Shown: positions 1 to 11,855, numbered from the stretch's first letter. The stretch: DNA of 64,000 nt from Ananas comosus (GCF_001540865.1 NC_033623.1:2365067-2429066), one strand, 5' to 3'. Notes: generated by a model from the sequence alone, not told the origin. Made by a program: numbers and translations.

Positions 1-573
1 ACGAACGATTATGATCAATTTGTTCAAAAAGTTTTCAAATAAGAACAAATGATTATGATCAATCTGTTAAAAAAAAAGCATTTATATCCATCTATAATTC
101 AATTCTACGCACGGTTATGATCAATTTATTAAAAGCATTTCAAATAAAAGCGAATGATTATGATCAATTTGTTAAAAAAAAAGCATTTCTTACCATCTAT
201 TATGCATTAAAATTTAAATTTGAGTTTAGATCATGAATTAAATTTTATTTTTATATCAAATTTGACTTAACAATTTAAAAATTTTAATTATATAATGGAT
301 TGAAATTAAATTTCAAATTTTAAAATAAATATCAATTAAATTTTGATGTTTGTATTAGATTCATCATAAATTAAAAAATATATACAAATATTTAACGTAT
401 ATAAAAAAAAGAACAATACAAAATATTACAAATATTTTTTAATAAAATATAACATATAAATTTGTAAATTATAATTTTTATTGTAAATTTTTAAATAAAT
501 ATAATGTACAAATTTATATTGATTTAACTAAATTAAAATAATTATTACGTACATTTATACGTACACTCAACTA

Positions 574-574
<1 letters not shown>
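1..574 (+). mobile_element. Helitron-like element, 3' part (5' end outside window)
   Basis: AT-rich non-coding DNA ending in a short hairpin (ACGTA, 5-base loop, TACGT, near 547-562), then CTCAACTAA, followed by T of a (TA)n tract. A 3' hairpin followed by CTRR and insertion between A and T are Helitron hallmarks. Its reverse complement closely resembles 11874-12718 and 12745-13289, so this is one family. No Rep/helicase coding is present, so it is non-autonomous. Confidence 0.5.
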
Positions 575-602
<28 letters not shown>

Positions 603-606
<4 letters not shown>

Positions 607-724
607 AAGAGTCTGGCTATGATACTATCGTCTATCGATAGCACGAAGTATTTGGTGGTATCAAATTTTTCGCCCTTGGATTAAAAGATGTGCTGTTAGG
701 ATGATGAGTAGTATATATATATAT
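603..724 (+). mobile_element. Short foldback element, truncated copy (S0)
   Basis: Begins after (TA)n(GA)n with the family end (GGCTATGATACTATC), a subterminal hairpin region, then the shared interior 'ATTAAAAGATGTGCTGTTAGG' (19-20 bases). It is cut at about 715, where another TA tract begins, so only the left half remains. Confidence 0.5.
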
Positions 725-1924
725 TAAATCACATGCTTCCTCAAAAAGTTGATGCATGAATCAGCTACCAATCTCTTTCGATGTACATTGAATGCTTTAA
801 TTTTATAAACCACATACTAGCATGCGTTGGTCTATGATTGGTTTTTGCTATACATTTTTTTAATCATAAGGTTTTATCTTGCACAAAATATGAGAATAAA
901 ACTTTTTTGATACTATCTTTGATATGAAATATTATTCTATCTTCTATTTTGGGGGAAAAAATTATAGGTAATTTATTAAGAAGCAGAACTTGATTATATG
1001 ATTTTATGGGTTTAATTTAGGAAAGAAAATGAGCACAATAACCAGAAACGGAAAAAAAAAATAAAAAAATAAAAAAAATTTATAATTATATTTAGCTATC
1101 TAATATAGATGACGATTGTGAACAAACATTAAAACCTATAATAAAAGGAAAAAAAATTGAAATAAAAAGTAATTATCTAAATTTTACTTCTAATCCAATT
1201 TCCGATCATGACTGTAGCAGAATAGCTGCTTCCGCTATATCCGTCGCTCTTTACTGTCAAAAACTTTCATAAAATCTATCTGGTGTACTACGGAAGTGAA
1301 AACTGGAGAAAAAAATTGAAAAAAAAGTGAAAAAAGTAAAATGAAAGATTGAAAATTTAGAAGATTGTAAAAAAGAAATTAGAGATAAAACTTACAAATA
1401 ATATTAGATAGCTCAATAGAATTAATTTGGTGCAAAAACTTTATATAACATGCAATGCTTATTACAAAAAAAAATGTATTTTCACAGAGACAGTTTAATT
1501 GTTATAATTTTGCAAATACTTTGAAGTTTACTACTCAATTGTAGGAAACAAATTTTTGGTCTCTACCCATTGTAGGAAACAATATATACATACCAGTTAA
1601 GTAATTCAGATTCTGAAAAATTAAATAAAATAATATATATAAGAGATATTGCAGGAAAAAGATTACTAAACACAATATATTTTTGTAATTAAAACTATCT
1701 AGTACATTTGGATTCACTTTTGTCCTAACAACTATATTAAGGCTCCGCTCGGATACCCTACAAACGTAGCATAAGTTAAACTAGCCTAACCAGAAAAAAA
1801 AAAAAAAAAAAGAAAAAAAAAAGAATAACATAAGTTCTGGAGTATAATTAAACATACTCTAAAAAATGGAGTAAAATATAATCCACTTAATCAAAGAAAG
1901 AATTCATCCATTTTTAGACAAAGG
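725..1924. other. Intergenic AT-rich DNA
   Basis: No credible gene is seen. Short ORFs here are AT-rich, have no recognisable domain and lack codon structure. Poly-A runs occur around 1050-1075 and 1794-1822. Confidence 0.6.
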
Positions 1925-2490
1925 ATACATCAAGTTCTAACTTTTAAATTTCCAACATAAAATTTAAATTTCAATATAGATTTGAATTTTAATTTTTAAA
2001 TTTTATAATTTATATTCAAATTTTGAATTTCAATTTAAAATTGAATTTTAAATTTAAATATCAAAAATTAAATTTTTAATTTCAAATTTTAAATTTAAAT
2101 TTAAATTATAATTTTTATAAATTCAAATTTTCATTTTCGAATATCAAATTTTAAATTTTAGTTTACAAATAATAAATTTCAAATTTTAAATTTTCTAAGT
2201 TATAATTTCAATTTTAATTTCAAATTTAATTTTAATTTAAATTTTAAATTTCAAATTTTTCTAATTTCAAATTGTTAAATTTTAAATTTCAAATATCAAA
2301 TTTTAAACTTCAAATTTTAAATTTTAAATTTTAAATTTGAATTTCAAAATTCAAAATTTAAATTTTAAATTTCAAATATCAAATTTTAAATTTTAAATTT
2401 TAAATTTTAAATTTCAAATATCAAATTTTAAACTTCAAATTTTAAATTTTAAACTTTAAATTTTAAATTTTAACTATATATATTTTAATT
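1925..2490. repeat. Low-complexity AAATTT/TTCAAA tract
   Basis: Hundreds of bases made almost only of AAATTTTAAATTTCAAAT-type words in shifting phase, with local near-exact repeats (2330-2460). The same composition recurs at 195-540, 16970-17720, 48180-48780 and 50385-50700. Confidence 0.75.
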
Positions 2491-2499
2491 ACCCCAAAC

Positions 2500-2760
2500 T
2501 AAGGCAAATGGTGAACTGATGAGATATGTAGCATGACTTATTTGTAAACAAACTCTACCTTCATACCAGCCCAAATATTAACAACAATCAAGCTATTTTA
2601 TCTCTAATTTATTTCTTTAAAGACAAAATCATATCTCTAATTAACTATTGAATTAAACTCTAATTAATTTTGGATTACAACTTCTAACATCCTTCCTTAA
2701 CTCAAACTTTGATTTTCAAACCACGAGCTCCGTGAAAATTTCATACAATTATTGTGATGT
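2500..2760. repeat. Diverged direct repeat, copy 1 (partner 4440-4720)
   Basis: A stretch reading 'AAACAAACTC...CCTTCATACCAGC...CAATCAAGCTATTT...' and then a TCCTTCCTTAAC block matches 4510-4700 in the same order, with many substitutions. The pair could be remnants of LTRs or of one dispersed repeat. The CACTA element 2984-3500 lies between them. Only the similarity is seen; the class is inferred. Confidence 0.35.
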
Positions 2761-2983
2761 TCCTCCTAATTTTGATTTACTTCATCTTCACTTTCTATGT
2801 TCTCCTTGTGAATCTCGTCTTCTTCTTATATAGTCTCGATCAGATTTTTCTTTTCAAATTTCGTCACAAATTAGGACCTCTATGTCTTTATTAGTTATTG
2901 GATTAAATTTCTTTCCTCCCTGAGTTTTATCTTCTTCTGAAGAACTCCTCCGATCTCCTCCGTACCTCCCCCATACTTCGTGT

Positions 2984-3500
2984 CACTACAACAGAATTAG
3001 GTTATAGGGACACATGTTTGGGATACTTTTGAGTAAGTGTCTCATTTATCCTAAAACTTAAAAAAATATCTACTAATGTCTAAATATAAAGCCCAATCCA
3101 ACTAAAAATAAAAGATTACTCTACTCAACCCATCACACCCAGTTTATTTGGCCCGATTACAAATAGAAAAGGAAAAAAAAAAAAGAAAAATCAATTACCA
3201 TCTTTTCTTCTCTCTTCACTCAATCCACTAAAATTCTAGACGAAGAGCCTTTCCTGTCGTCCTCCTCCGCCACCTCAGCCAACGAGATAAAATTTCGGCG
3301 GTTGCTAAATGCTTAAATAAGTGTTGGTAAATTAGCAGCACTCTTTTACGTTATAGCGACACTCTTTAACTGTCACTATATACCTAGCGACCACACATAT
3401 AGCAACACTTGTTAAAAGTGTCGGTAATTTTAGCTAGCAGCACTTTTTTGACATGTACCTACATTTAAAAGTATCGCTATAGACCGTTTTTATTATAGTG
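2984..3500. mobile_element. Non-autonomous CACTA (CMC) DNA transposon
   Basis: Starts CACTACAACAGAATTAGG and ends TTTTTATTATAGTG, the reverse complement of CACTATAATAAAAA, so the CACTA-type terminal inverted repeat is present. The 3-bp target duplication TGT flanks it (2981-2983 and 3501-3503). Subterminal GCGACACT/AGTGTCGG-like motifs repeat in both orientations, as in CACTA elements. There is no transposase ORF at 517 bp. Confidence 0.8.
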
Positions 3501-3503
3501 TGT

Positions 3504-5440
3504 CGTCCTCCACTTGAAATTCACTTTTCTCATGCGGCGACGTATCCACTGCTTAAAGAATATATAGCAAAGCTTCTGTATCATGTTTTTAAAATTCTTC
3601 TCTACTAATTTTTCATTAATTTTCATTTCGTAATTTTTTTTGACCATATCCTATAAATCTAAGATATATAAAATACTAAATGATGATTATCCATCACTTG
3701 AAATTCATTCCATGGAATTTTGGTAGTTCGGGTTGAATAAATCAATCTCAATCTGGGATAAATCTCATAAGAAGACAAAAAAAAAAAAAATCTAAAACCT
3801 AAGTTTCCCACAAATATCTTTTGATGGGATGATAATCATACTTCTTCATTGAGAGACAACCAAGATTTCTTTATTTTTAGTCTACTTATCTAGTCCCCCA
3901 AGTTATCATGTTAAGTCTTCCTTGATTTCTTCAGGAACTCTCCGTGGCTCTTCGCGTCAAGTATCAATACCAACTACTCTGATCCAAAGGCCAACTTCTT
4001 CGCTTTATCTTCAACTGAATGTTACCTTTAACAATCTACCATGAGCTGTCTAGTTTTGACATAACCTATCTCTTACACGCCACCTCCAGCGATCTGCTAT
4101 AAATAGCCTAACTTTGACGTACGTAACATATATATTTCTGCTAGCTCTGTTGTAATCTGTCTCTGATGTCGTCTAACTCTGTCTAGCCCCGATGTCCTCT
4201 CGCTCTAATATGTCCTAAGTCCGTCCAACCTCATTATGTCACTTTGATACTATTTGAATTTGCCTAATAGCAATACCAATGGTATAGGAAGTGTTTATTT
4301 GTTCTTTACAAATTGATACCAATTAACAACCCAATTAAGGAAAAGAGATGTTGAAAATGGAAGACAATTAAACACAAAGTATTTATTAATTAAATCTATA
4401 TATATATACCCACTACATCAAGACTCATCATTATGCTTTTCTACTACACCCGGCTATAGTAAGCCTTTTAAATACCCAAAACTAAAGTATCTCATGAACT
4501 TAGGACTAATTCATAAACAAACTAGATCTGCCTTAATACCAACTCAACTATTAATCACAATCTAGCTATTTGATCCCTAATTTGATTTTCTAAAGATAAA
4601 ATACTAAGTAGTATAAATATATTAAGTTCTAATAAGTTTAGATATATTCCGACATTCCTTAACATCCACAAGTTCAAAACCTAGTGAATCGTCTTTTCGT
4701 ATTTTCTCTTTTATATTAGTTTTCAGTAAGAATAGCACGAGAACCAAAATACTATATTTTATAAATCACAAAGTAGTAAAGTGATTTATTTTTATTAACT
4801 TGTTATTTATAAAATATCCATTATTCTTTTCTATAGAAGTTCCTGGTAGGAAACTAGATTGTGAGTCACAAAAGCGAAAAGTTATATATATAATTTCAGC
4901 TATAAGGTAGTAAGTTACAAATGTGCTACACTAGAATTAATGCTTTTTAAAATCTACAAAAAAAAAAAAAGGTTTACAATAAAATGCCCCCTTGCACTTT
5001 AGCAGCAGTCTCAATTTCTTCCTTACATTAAAATTTGCATCAATTATCAGTTTATATTTTGTCATCATTTCAAATAAATCTAAAAAATTTGAAAATTTGG
5101 TAACTTAGGCTGTAAAACTTCACTAAAACAAATTGACATTTCACATTATCCCATATCTCAATATATATCCAATTCGCAATATAGAAAAATATTATAAAAA
5201 TTTACATAAAGCAGATTCTCGATTTTACCAGTACTATCGAATTGTTAGTTTATTAAGATAATAACAAAGTATAGGGATTAATTGATGTAATCTTTTATGC
5301 AAGGGATAATTAAGACAAACGCTAAAATGCAAAGATGATTTTTTATAACTTAGTCTAAAAAAAAGGTGATAAAAAGAAGCATGGAAGGGAAAATAGTGAG
5401 GATATAAAGTGTTGGGTCCAAAAAGTTTACTATTCCAATC
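3504..5440. other. Intergenic; remnant of a dispersed repeat, no gene
   Basis: 4440-4720 is the partner of the repeat at 2500-2760. The rest is AT-rich with no coding signal on either strand. The 72-codon ORF at 5234-5452 (-) has no homology I recognise and overlaps a tandem repeat. Confidence 0.5.
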
Positions 5441-5442
5441 CC

Positions 5443-5572
5443 AATGATGCAATCTAAATTCAATAATTTTGATGTGTACGTATAAAGTATTGGGATATAT
5501 AATATCTAATGATGCAATCTAAATTCAATAATTTTGATGTGTACCTATAAAGTATTGGGATAATATCTAATA
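5443..5572. repeat. Two tandem copies of a 65-bp unit
   Basis: The unit starting AATGATGCAATCTAAATTC occurs at 5443 and again at 5508 with very few differences (TACG versus TACC, and a TAT indel). This is a recent local duplication without coding content. Confidence 0.8.
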
Positions 5573-5669
5573 GATACTTCAAAATTTTTAAAATATTTTA
5601 TTTATTTATGAGTAATCAAAATATTCTGATTGATTTTTTAAAAAAATTCAAATATTCCTCTTATCTCTA

Positions 5670-6818
5670 GGGCTGCGTTTGGTTCGGGTATAAGTAAGAA
5701 CTGCTAGTTCTAGGGATAGGTACAAGTTCAGGTATAAGCAGGAACTAGACCAATTTTGCGTTTGGATGAAAATTGGGTTGTTCCTAGGAATAAGACAAAT
5801 AGTGTTTGGATGGTTAGATTGGAACAAGAGGAATAAGAGTTATAATTTGAAATTAAAATTATATTATGTAATTAATAGTAATAAAAATATTACTTAAAAA
5901 TAAATAAGAAATTAATTATTAATAATTAATTATAAATAATAATAATTATTAAATAATTAATTATAAATAATAAATTAATAATATGGATGATCTAATTAAT
6001 AATAATAATAATTATTATTAATTATTAATAAATAATAATTATTATTAATTATTCTTATTAATTAATTATAAATAATAAATTAATAATAATATTGATTATC
6101 TAATTATTAATAATAATTAATATTAATATTTATTAATAAATAATAATAATTATTATTATTTAATTATAAATAATAAATTAATAATAATATCCATTATCTA
6201 ATTATTAAGAATAAGAATTATTAATTAATTATTAATAAATAATAATTATTATTAATTATTAATTATTAATTATAAATAATAAATTAATAATAATATCGAT
6301 TATCTAATTATTAAGAATAAAAATTATTAATAATTATTAATAAATAATAATTATTATTAATTATAAATAATTAATTATAAATAATAAATTAATAATAATA
6401 TCGATTGTCATTAAGAATAATAATTATTAATAAAAAAATAATGAATATTATTAATTATTTATAATTAATTATAAATAATAAATTAATAATAATAATTATC
6501 TAATTATTAATATTTAATTATAAATAATAAATTATTTAAATTATTTAATTATTAAAGTAATAAATAATGATTTAAATATATTAATTAGATTAATTAATAA
6601 TTTACTGCCATTAAAATTAAATTTAGATTTTAATTAATCTTGTTCTCATCCAGGAACAAGCTTGTTCCAGAAAACGGGTGGAACAGCAGTTCCAGCCTTA
6701 TACCAGCTAGTTCCAGATTCCCGGGAACTACTGTTCCCGGGAACCAAACGTTGCGTTTGGGAACAAAGGGGGGAACAAGGGCTTATTCCCCCCCTTGTTT
6801 CCGAACCAAACACTACCC
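5670..6818. mobile_element. Large MITE with TAA-rich tandem core
   Basis: The left end GGGCTGCGTTTGGTTCGG is mirrored by CCGAACCAAACACTACCC on the right. Flanking subterminal zones (5690-5840 and 6640-6800) are GC-richer and rich in GGAACAAG/CTTGTTCC motifs. The core (about 5850-6620) is a degenerate tandem array of roughly 100-115 bp units recognisable by ATAATAAATTAATAATAAT. The class is PIF/Harbinger- or hAT-like; no clean target duplication is seen. ORFs at 6640-6847 are inside it and are not genes. Confidence 0.65.
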
Positions 6819-6856
6819 TAGAGTTTATTTATGAGATTGGATTTTAGAAGGGTGCT

Positions 6857-8410
6857 TGTAGTATTCTGGGTTTTTTTTTTTTTGAGTTGGTAAGTTGGGT
6901 TGTCTTTGGGTTAGATAAGGATGCCACGTGTAGTTACCACATGCATCTTTATCATGTTATGGTAAATGAAGGTATTCATTTTTTTTTTTTTATTTATTCA
7001 TTCCCCTTCTCTCTCTAGTTAAGCTGTACGTAGAGGAGGAGCTCGGGTGGTGTGGAGTTTCGTCGACGTTGCGCCGCAGTGCCGTTCGAGCGTGTGTTCA
7101 TCGTCGTAGTATCGCAAAGGGTCCGGGCGAGGGCGTGGTTTCGCCGTTCTCGACGTCGCGCCGCGGTGGATTTAGTATTCAAGGTGGGTTTATCATCGGA
7201 ATCTACTCCTATAGTATTGTTGGTCGACATATATCATTTATATTACAAGTTGTTATTGTTTAGCTCAAATTCATGAGTATGTATGTTGTAGACATATAAA
7301 CTGAACTGGGGGCATGCTATTAGTTGTTATTAATTATACATGTTGGATTTGGATAAAACATAGGAGAAACCAGCGTTCGGGACCTGGCATATGTTAAACT
7401 ACCTGATTTAGCCCTAGGGGCCGTTATATTTTTATACTGTTGCAGTATCCTCATAGTGAGTATCCCAGATAGTTCAGATTTCAGTTACGCTCGTACTGGG
7501 ATGCCGAGCCGATTTTTACAATAGTGTTTACAGTATTCCGGATTAGTGGGTGCCGTAGTGGTTGACGGCGGATCCGGATTTGATCGTTCCGATATCAGAT
7601 TGTGCCGAGGGCACGTGACTAGTGGTTGTAGTACTGTTAGACCTGCTTTCTTGACTTTAGCCTGTGAGAGCCTGATTGAGCTCGACAGAGATACGTTTGC
7701 ATACTCGGTTGGGTCGCGCCCACGAGTGCCGCTCCGGAGTATGACTTTGTGCTTTCGCGTTGATGTCGCTATTTTGTTTTACTATCCACGGACTGCTTAG
7801 CGTGGAGGTAGCGCGGCTTAGACAGGCGGGACGGGTGCGTACACAGTCCCTAAAGAGATTGGGTCAGAATCGATAGTAGACATAGTTGGATAGTGTAGTG
7901 GTATGTAGCTGTAGATGTTTACTTACTAGTTCTGTTTCTTACTGTAGTCTAAGTGGGTGAGCCGATGATGTTGAGGGCGGTACCCACTGAGAACTACTTG
8001 TTTTTACAGTAGTTCTCACGCCCAGTTGTTACCCTATGTTTTGCAAAGCCTGTAGTTCCGGCTGCTGCGTCTTAAGAGGCTGATCGAGGTAAGGGCGTCG
8101 CGAGCTAGAGCCCTACCCGACGAATCGCCGTGCTAGAGGATCACCAGCTGTAGGTAGTAGTGTTTTTATTTTGAGCTTATGTACATACTGATACTAGAAC
8201 TCGTTGGAGCGAGTGTTTTTTTATACTTGTTAGTTTGTATATATATGAGATTTGTTCGTTCTAGCTGCTTAGTTCTTTTCAGCTCTATACTACTGTTTGT
8301 AGTATTGTATATTTTACAGATACAGCTATCACTTCGTATACAGAAAAAAAATTTTTGTATACGGCGGATTTGTCGGCGTGTCCGGAAAACGTGTAATCCG
8401 AGGTGTGACA
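6857..8410 (+). mobile_element. Solo LTR, Ty3/gypsy type
   Basis: A 1554-bp block beginning TGTAG and ending GTGTGACA is flanked by the exact 5-bp duplication GTGCT (6852-6856 and 8411-8415). TG...CA ends plus a 5-bp duplication define an LTR. There is no internal region or second LTR, so it is a solo LTR left by recombination. The 3' terminal wording (GTCGGCGTGTCCGG ... GAGGTGTGACA) resembles Tekay/Del-type LTR ends, and a shorter related end lies in CDT1 intron 4. The small ORFs at 7015-7800 and 8179-8418 belong to it. Confidence 0.8.
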
Positions 8411-8415
8411 GTGCT

Positions 8416-9342
8416 TAGATAAAATTTAAAAATTTTCAGAAGTAGTAAGAGGCATTTAAACAAATAAAGTCGATTCAATCTTTTTTTTGCAATGTTTGGT
8501 TTTCGAAAAAAATTTAAAAAATAGATTTTTAGCTAAAAAAATAGTTTTCACCCATTTAGTCAGCAGGAAAGGTAACTTTTCTAACAAAAATATTTTTCAC
8601 ATTTTACGTAGAAGCTAGTTTTTTTTGTTTTCTAAATTTTTATTCTGAATTATAAAAAAAACTATTTTTTATTAAAAAATAATAATTATTCACAATTTTA
8701 CGAAGAACCAAACACTTCCTTAACATAGAAAAATACGATCATCACAACTTCACAAGCACATAATTTATTGTGTAACATAACAGAAATTTTATTCCCATTT
8801 ATAGGAAATAAATTAATCATGCTTTCTCTCTGGCCCCATACCCAGAAAATAATTTGGTAACCAATTAAATATAATAACCCTTAATATACCCAAAGCCTAT
8901 TTAAACATCACAATTATTTGAGTTCTCTAAAATGTAAGCAATGTGGGCACATGCACTGCACTAAAAAGTCTATGATTGGCATGGTGAACCAAGTCCACCA
9001 ATAATTTCTACTGAAATAAATTTAGATTTTTTGTTTTTTAACATTTAGCCCACTTAAACAAAATTTTACAAAGAACCTCAATAAATATATATTCATAAAA
9101 ATTGTCCTTTCACTACCAACGCAAGCGCCATGCTGGGCAGAAAAGGACTATGTGAGGATTTTTAAGTTGATGATTGAATTATTATGTTCGTATCTATATT
9201 TTAGTTTATATTTTTCAACTTAATTACATTAATGTGAATTCGAATACAATAATTCAGTATGATGATTAGATTACCGTATCCAACTTAATATAGTCAGGTC
9301 GTGTTCAACATGGTGCTCACATCGCAAGAGAATATCGTTATT
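8416..9342. other. Intergenic, likely MITE remnant
   Basis: 8490-8715 has TGTTTGGTTTTCG on the left and GAACCAAACACTT on the right around poly-A/T-rich DNA, a MITE-like arrangement without a visible target duplication. The rest is AT-rich with no gene seen; part of it may be the ERF 3' region. Confidence 0.35.
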
Positions 9343-9400
9343 TTAAATATAAATAAGAAAAATAATTGAGAGGATAAAAGCAAAAAAACTAATGCAAGCT

Positions 9401-9773
9401 CTAGTTGCTCTTGGCAACTTTGATATTGCTCTCACCACTCTCAAGCAACTCATCCAACAATTTATCATCCAAGCACTCCAATTCAATTCTCTCAATCCCA
9501 TGTTGTTGTTCATCCCCTCCACTCCTCCTCCCCGCCGCCGCCGCTGACTCCGACCGCAAGGGCGCCGTCGGGGCCTCATCGGGGAAGTTGAGCACCGCGA
9601 GCGGCCCGCGCATCGCGACCGCCGCCCGGTCGTAGGCCCGGGCCGCTTCCTGAGTCGCGGATCTCAGCCGCGTACTTTCCCCACGGTCGCCTCCGCACCC
9701 CGCGGAACTTCACGCCGCCACCGCCGCTGCCGCCCTTCCCCTTTGAGGAGTGCTCCTCCTCCTCCTCCTCCAT
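9401..9773 (-). pseudogene. ERF transcription factor (group IX, ERF98-like), AP2 domain internally deleted
   Basis: A nuclear AP2/ERF factor of the kind that binds GCC-box promoters in ethylene and defence signalling. ATG at 9773 opens an acidic start (MEEEEEE), then YRG-type [19 protein letters not shown]. The frame then breaks. In another frame (about 9651 to 9401) follows [26 protein letters not shown] and the C-terminal ELECLDDKLLDELLE, which matches the EDLL-type activation motif of group IX ERFs, then a stop. The roughly 16 residues normally between IRDS and EAA (the RNGARVWLGTFDT segment) are missing, about 47 nt, which shifts the frame. As written, the factor loses half its DNA-binding fold and its activation motif. 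It is either a pseudogene or a sequencing/assembly deletion in a GC-rich exon. It is a single exon, as usual for this clade. Confidence 0.8.
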
Positions 9774-9948
9774 GGTTGTGTTGTAATGGTTTTAATTTGT
9801 AGGGGGGATGTGTTTAAATTGAATGATTGGTGTGTGCTTGTGGAACTCTGCGCGGAGATTCTTCTCTTTGGCACGTGCGAGTCAAAGTGTCAAACCAAAG
9901 CGACGGCTTTTCTAAGGAGGAGAAGGGACGTTTCATGTGAGCTTAGCC

Positions 9949-9950
<2 letters not shown>

Positions 9951-9981
<31 letters not shown>
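9951..9981. repeat. (GA)n microsatellite upstream of ERF
   Basis: About 15 GA repeats, i.e. (CT)n on the ERF sense strand, roughly 180 bp upstream of its ATG. This is a frequent plant 5'UTR/core-promoter feature. Confidence 0.8.
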
Positions 9982-9984
<3 letters not shown>

Positions 9985-10043
9985 AGAGATGATATAAGAG
10001 TGGCGAGGGCCACCGTGCAGCTCCGTGCGCAAGCAAAATTATA

Positions 10044-10712
10044 GGCTAAATTATAAAAAAAATTTCTATTAATATTTGTTTTTTTTATTTTTTTCTAACT
10101 TTTAAACATTTATATTTTATTTTTAAAAAAAATATAAAAAATATTTACAGAAAGACACGATGTTAACACTAACGACAAAATGACTAAATTGCCCTCCTTA
10201 TTCGCCTCCTCAACTCTCCTCTATCCGCAACCCCTCCTGCTGATCTGTACTTCTCTCAACTCCAACTTCGACTTTACTTGCTTCACCACCTGCTCCCCCA
10301 GCTCCTTTTGCACCCTCACTGCCCCTCCATTTGGCGACGGTGGGAAGGACGTTAGGATGGACACGGGCAAAGGGGTGTGCGAGGTCGGAGTGACGGAGGA
10401 GGGTGAGGGCGTGAGTGTGGACACAGATAGAGGGGCGAGCGAGGGCGAAGTGGCAAAGGAGGACAAGGCGACATGGACGAGGAGGTTATCGGCGAGGAAG
10501 GAGGCGACAAGGAAAAGGACCTGATTGTATTTTGGATATAAAAAATATATATATAATAATAGAATATAGGTGGAACTCTAAACGGAATATTGACAGCGGG
10601 GTCAGAGTGAATATTTTTATTATTTAATTGAGCAAAATTTTAGATTTTTTTAAAATCGGGAAGGAAAATAAAAGAAATAGGTATTGGTAAAAAAAATTTC
10701 TATAATTTAGTC
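10044..10712. mobile_element. Mutator-like MITE with GC-rich (gene-like) interior
   Basis: The left end GGCTAAATTATAAAAAAAAT pairs with the right end TATAATTTAGTC. Near-identical 9-bp flanks AAAATTATA (10035-10043) and AAAATAATA (10713-10721) fit a Mutator target duplication. The interior (10180-10520) is strikingly GC-rich with a 114-codon ORF on + and an 81-codon ORF on -, neither recognisable. It could be a captured gene fragment (Pack-MULE) or simple GAGG-rich DNA. Confidence 0.55.
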
Positions 10713-10721
10713 AAAATAATA

Positions 10722-11429
10722 TATAAGAACGGTGATCTTTCTGGGATTAGAATCAGCGTTATTTCTCTGCAGTTTTGAATGCGCAAAAAATCTCTACACA
10801 CAGTAAGAGATGATTGACTCCGCTGCTTCTCGGCGGTGAAATTCTCAATATCATTTTAAGTCTTTTTTAGAGTACTCAGTTTATTTTAGTTTTTAGATCT
10901 AGAAAATAGGAATCTTATTTTATTATTTCAACCCTTTCTCGTGGGAGTCGCTGTAATTGAGTACTGCGTACACTGAACTTCGTTGCTCCGGTCCCTTTCC
11001 TCGTTACCCTTATCTTAAGGCGTGCGCATTTCCTCCCTGTGAGAAAAGTTGGGAAAAAAACATAAAAATAAATAAAAAAGCTCAAAATATATTCAAATTG
11101 TAGATTATTTCTAACCGATTATTTAATTTTTTTAAATTTTGTTTTTTCAATATTGTTTTTTAATTTATTTGAATTGAGTCGGTTAATGATATTTTGATTT
11201 TAAAATTTGAATACCTCATTTATCTATAGAGGCTTAGTTAGTGTATTTTATATAATTCTTTAAAAACTGTAAGTTCATTATAAGTAAACAATTAGCTTGA
11301 ATTTTGAAACTAAAGTGTCGTAAATTTCTTCAAATTAGATAAATTGAAAAATGGATAGTAAAATTAAAATTTTTAAAAATTGGATAGTTGACTTAAAATA
11401 ATCTACAACTCACATAAGTTCTGTATGTT
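10722..11429. other. Intergenic AT-rich DNA
   Basis: No gene, RNA or clear repeat structure is seen on either strand. Confidence 0.5.
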
Positions 11430-11460
<31 letters not shown>

Positions 11461-11461
<1 letters not shown>

Positions 11462-11855
11462 TGAGCTGGAATACTATTGATAGTATTTGACCCATTTTGC
11501 TATCAAGTTTTTAATCCTTATATGAGAATTTTTTTTTTTTAGAGATAGGTAGCACGCTACCCGCTTCGTTTATTTCATTTAGAAATAAACTTAGCTAGAA
11601 ATGTGAATCAACTAGGATTCGAACTTGGGTCTCGGGTACCAACCGTCAAACCCTTTGCCACTTGCTCTAGGGACGATCGGTTCCTTATATGAGAAATTAT
11701 AGAGTTCAGATGTTATTAGTCCCTTAGCTAGGATTGAGCGGCCCCCCTAAGGTTAAGTGGTCTCCATCAGGTTATAATATTTAATCCAATAATTAGAAAT
11801 GATCAAACAAATTGATCGAAAAGTTACAAACTTGACACCAAAAAAGAGCAAATAC
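11461..11855. mobile_element. Short foldback element (S1) split by a SINE
   Basis: Preceded by (TA)n(GA)n and followed by (TA)n. The left end TGGAATACTATTGATAG and the interior (GATTGAGCGGCCCCCCTAAG, a shared family block) match the other short elements. A SINE with its own target duplication lies inside at 11531-11682, so the foldback element is older than the SINE. Confidence 0.6.
11531..11682 (-). mobile_element. tRNA-derived SINE, copy 1
   Basis: Read on the minus strand it has a pol III A-box-like start (GAGCAAGTGGCAAAGGG), a B box (GTTCGAATCCTAG) and a 3' body with TTATTTCTAAATGAAATAAA, ending in a poly-A tail (the T-run at 11531-11540). Target duplications CCTTATATGAGAATT (11516-11530) and CCTTATATGAGAAATT (11683 on) frame it. 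Confidence 0.8.

Noticed and set aside
5234..5452. 72-codon minus-strand ORF
   Set aside because: AT-rich, no recognisable domain, and its end overlaps a tandem repeat.
10180..10524. 114-codon + strand ORF as a gene
   Set aside because: It lies inside a transposon with Mutator-type ends, has no domain, and an opposite-strand ORF covers the same GC-rich block.
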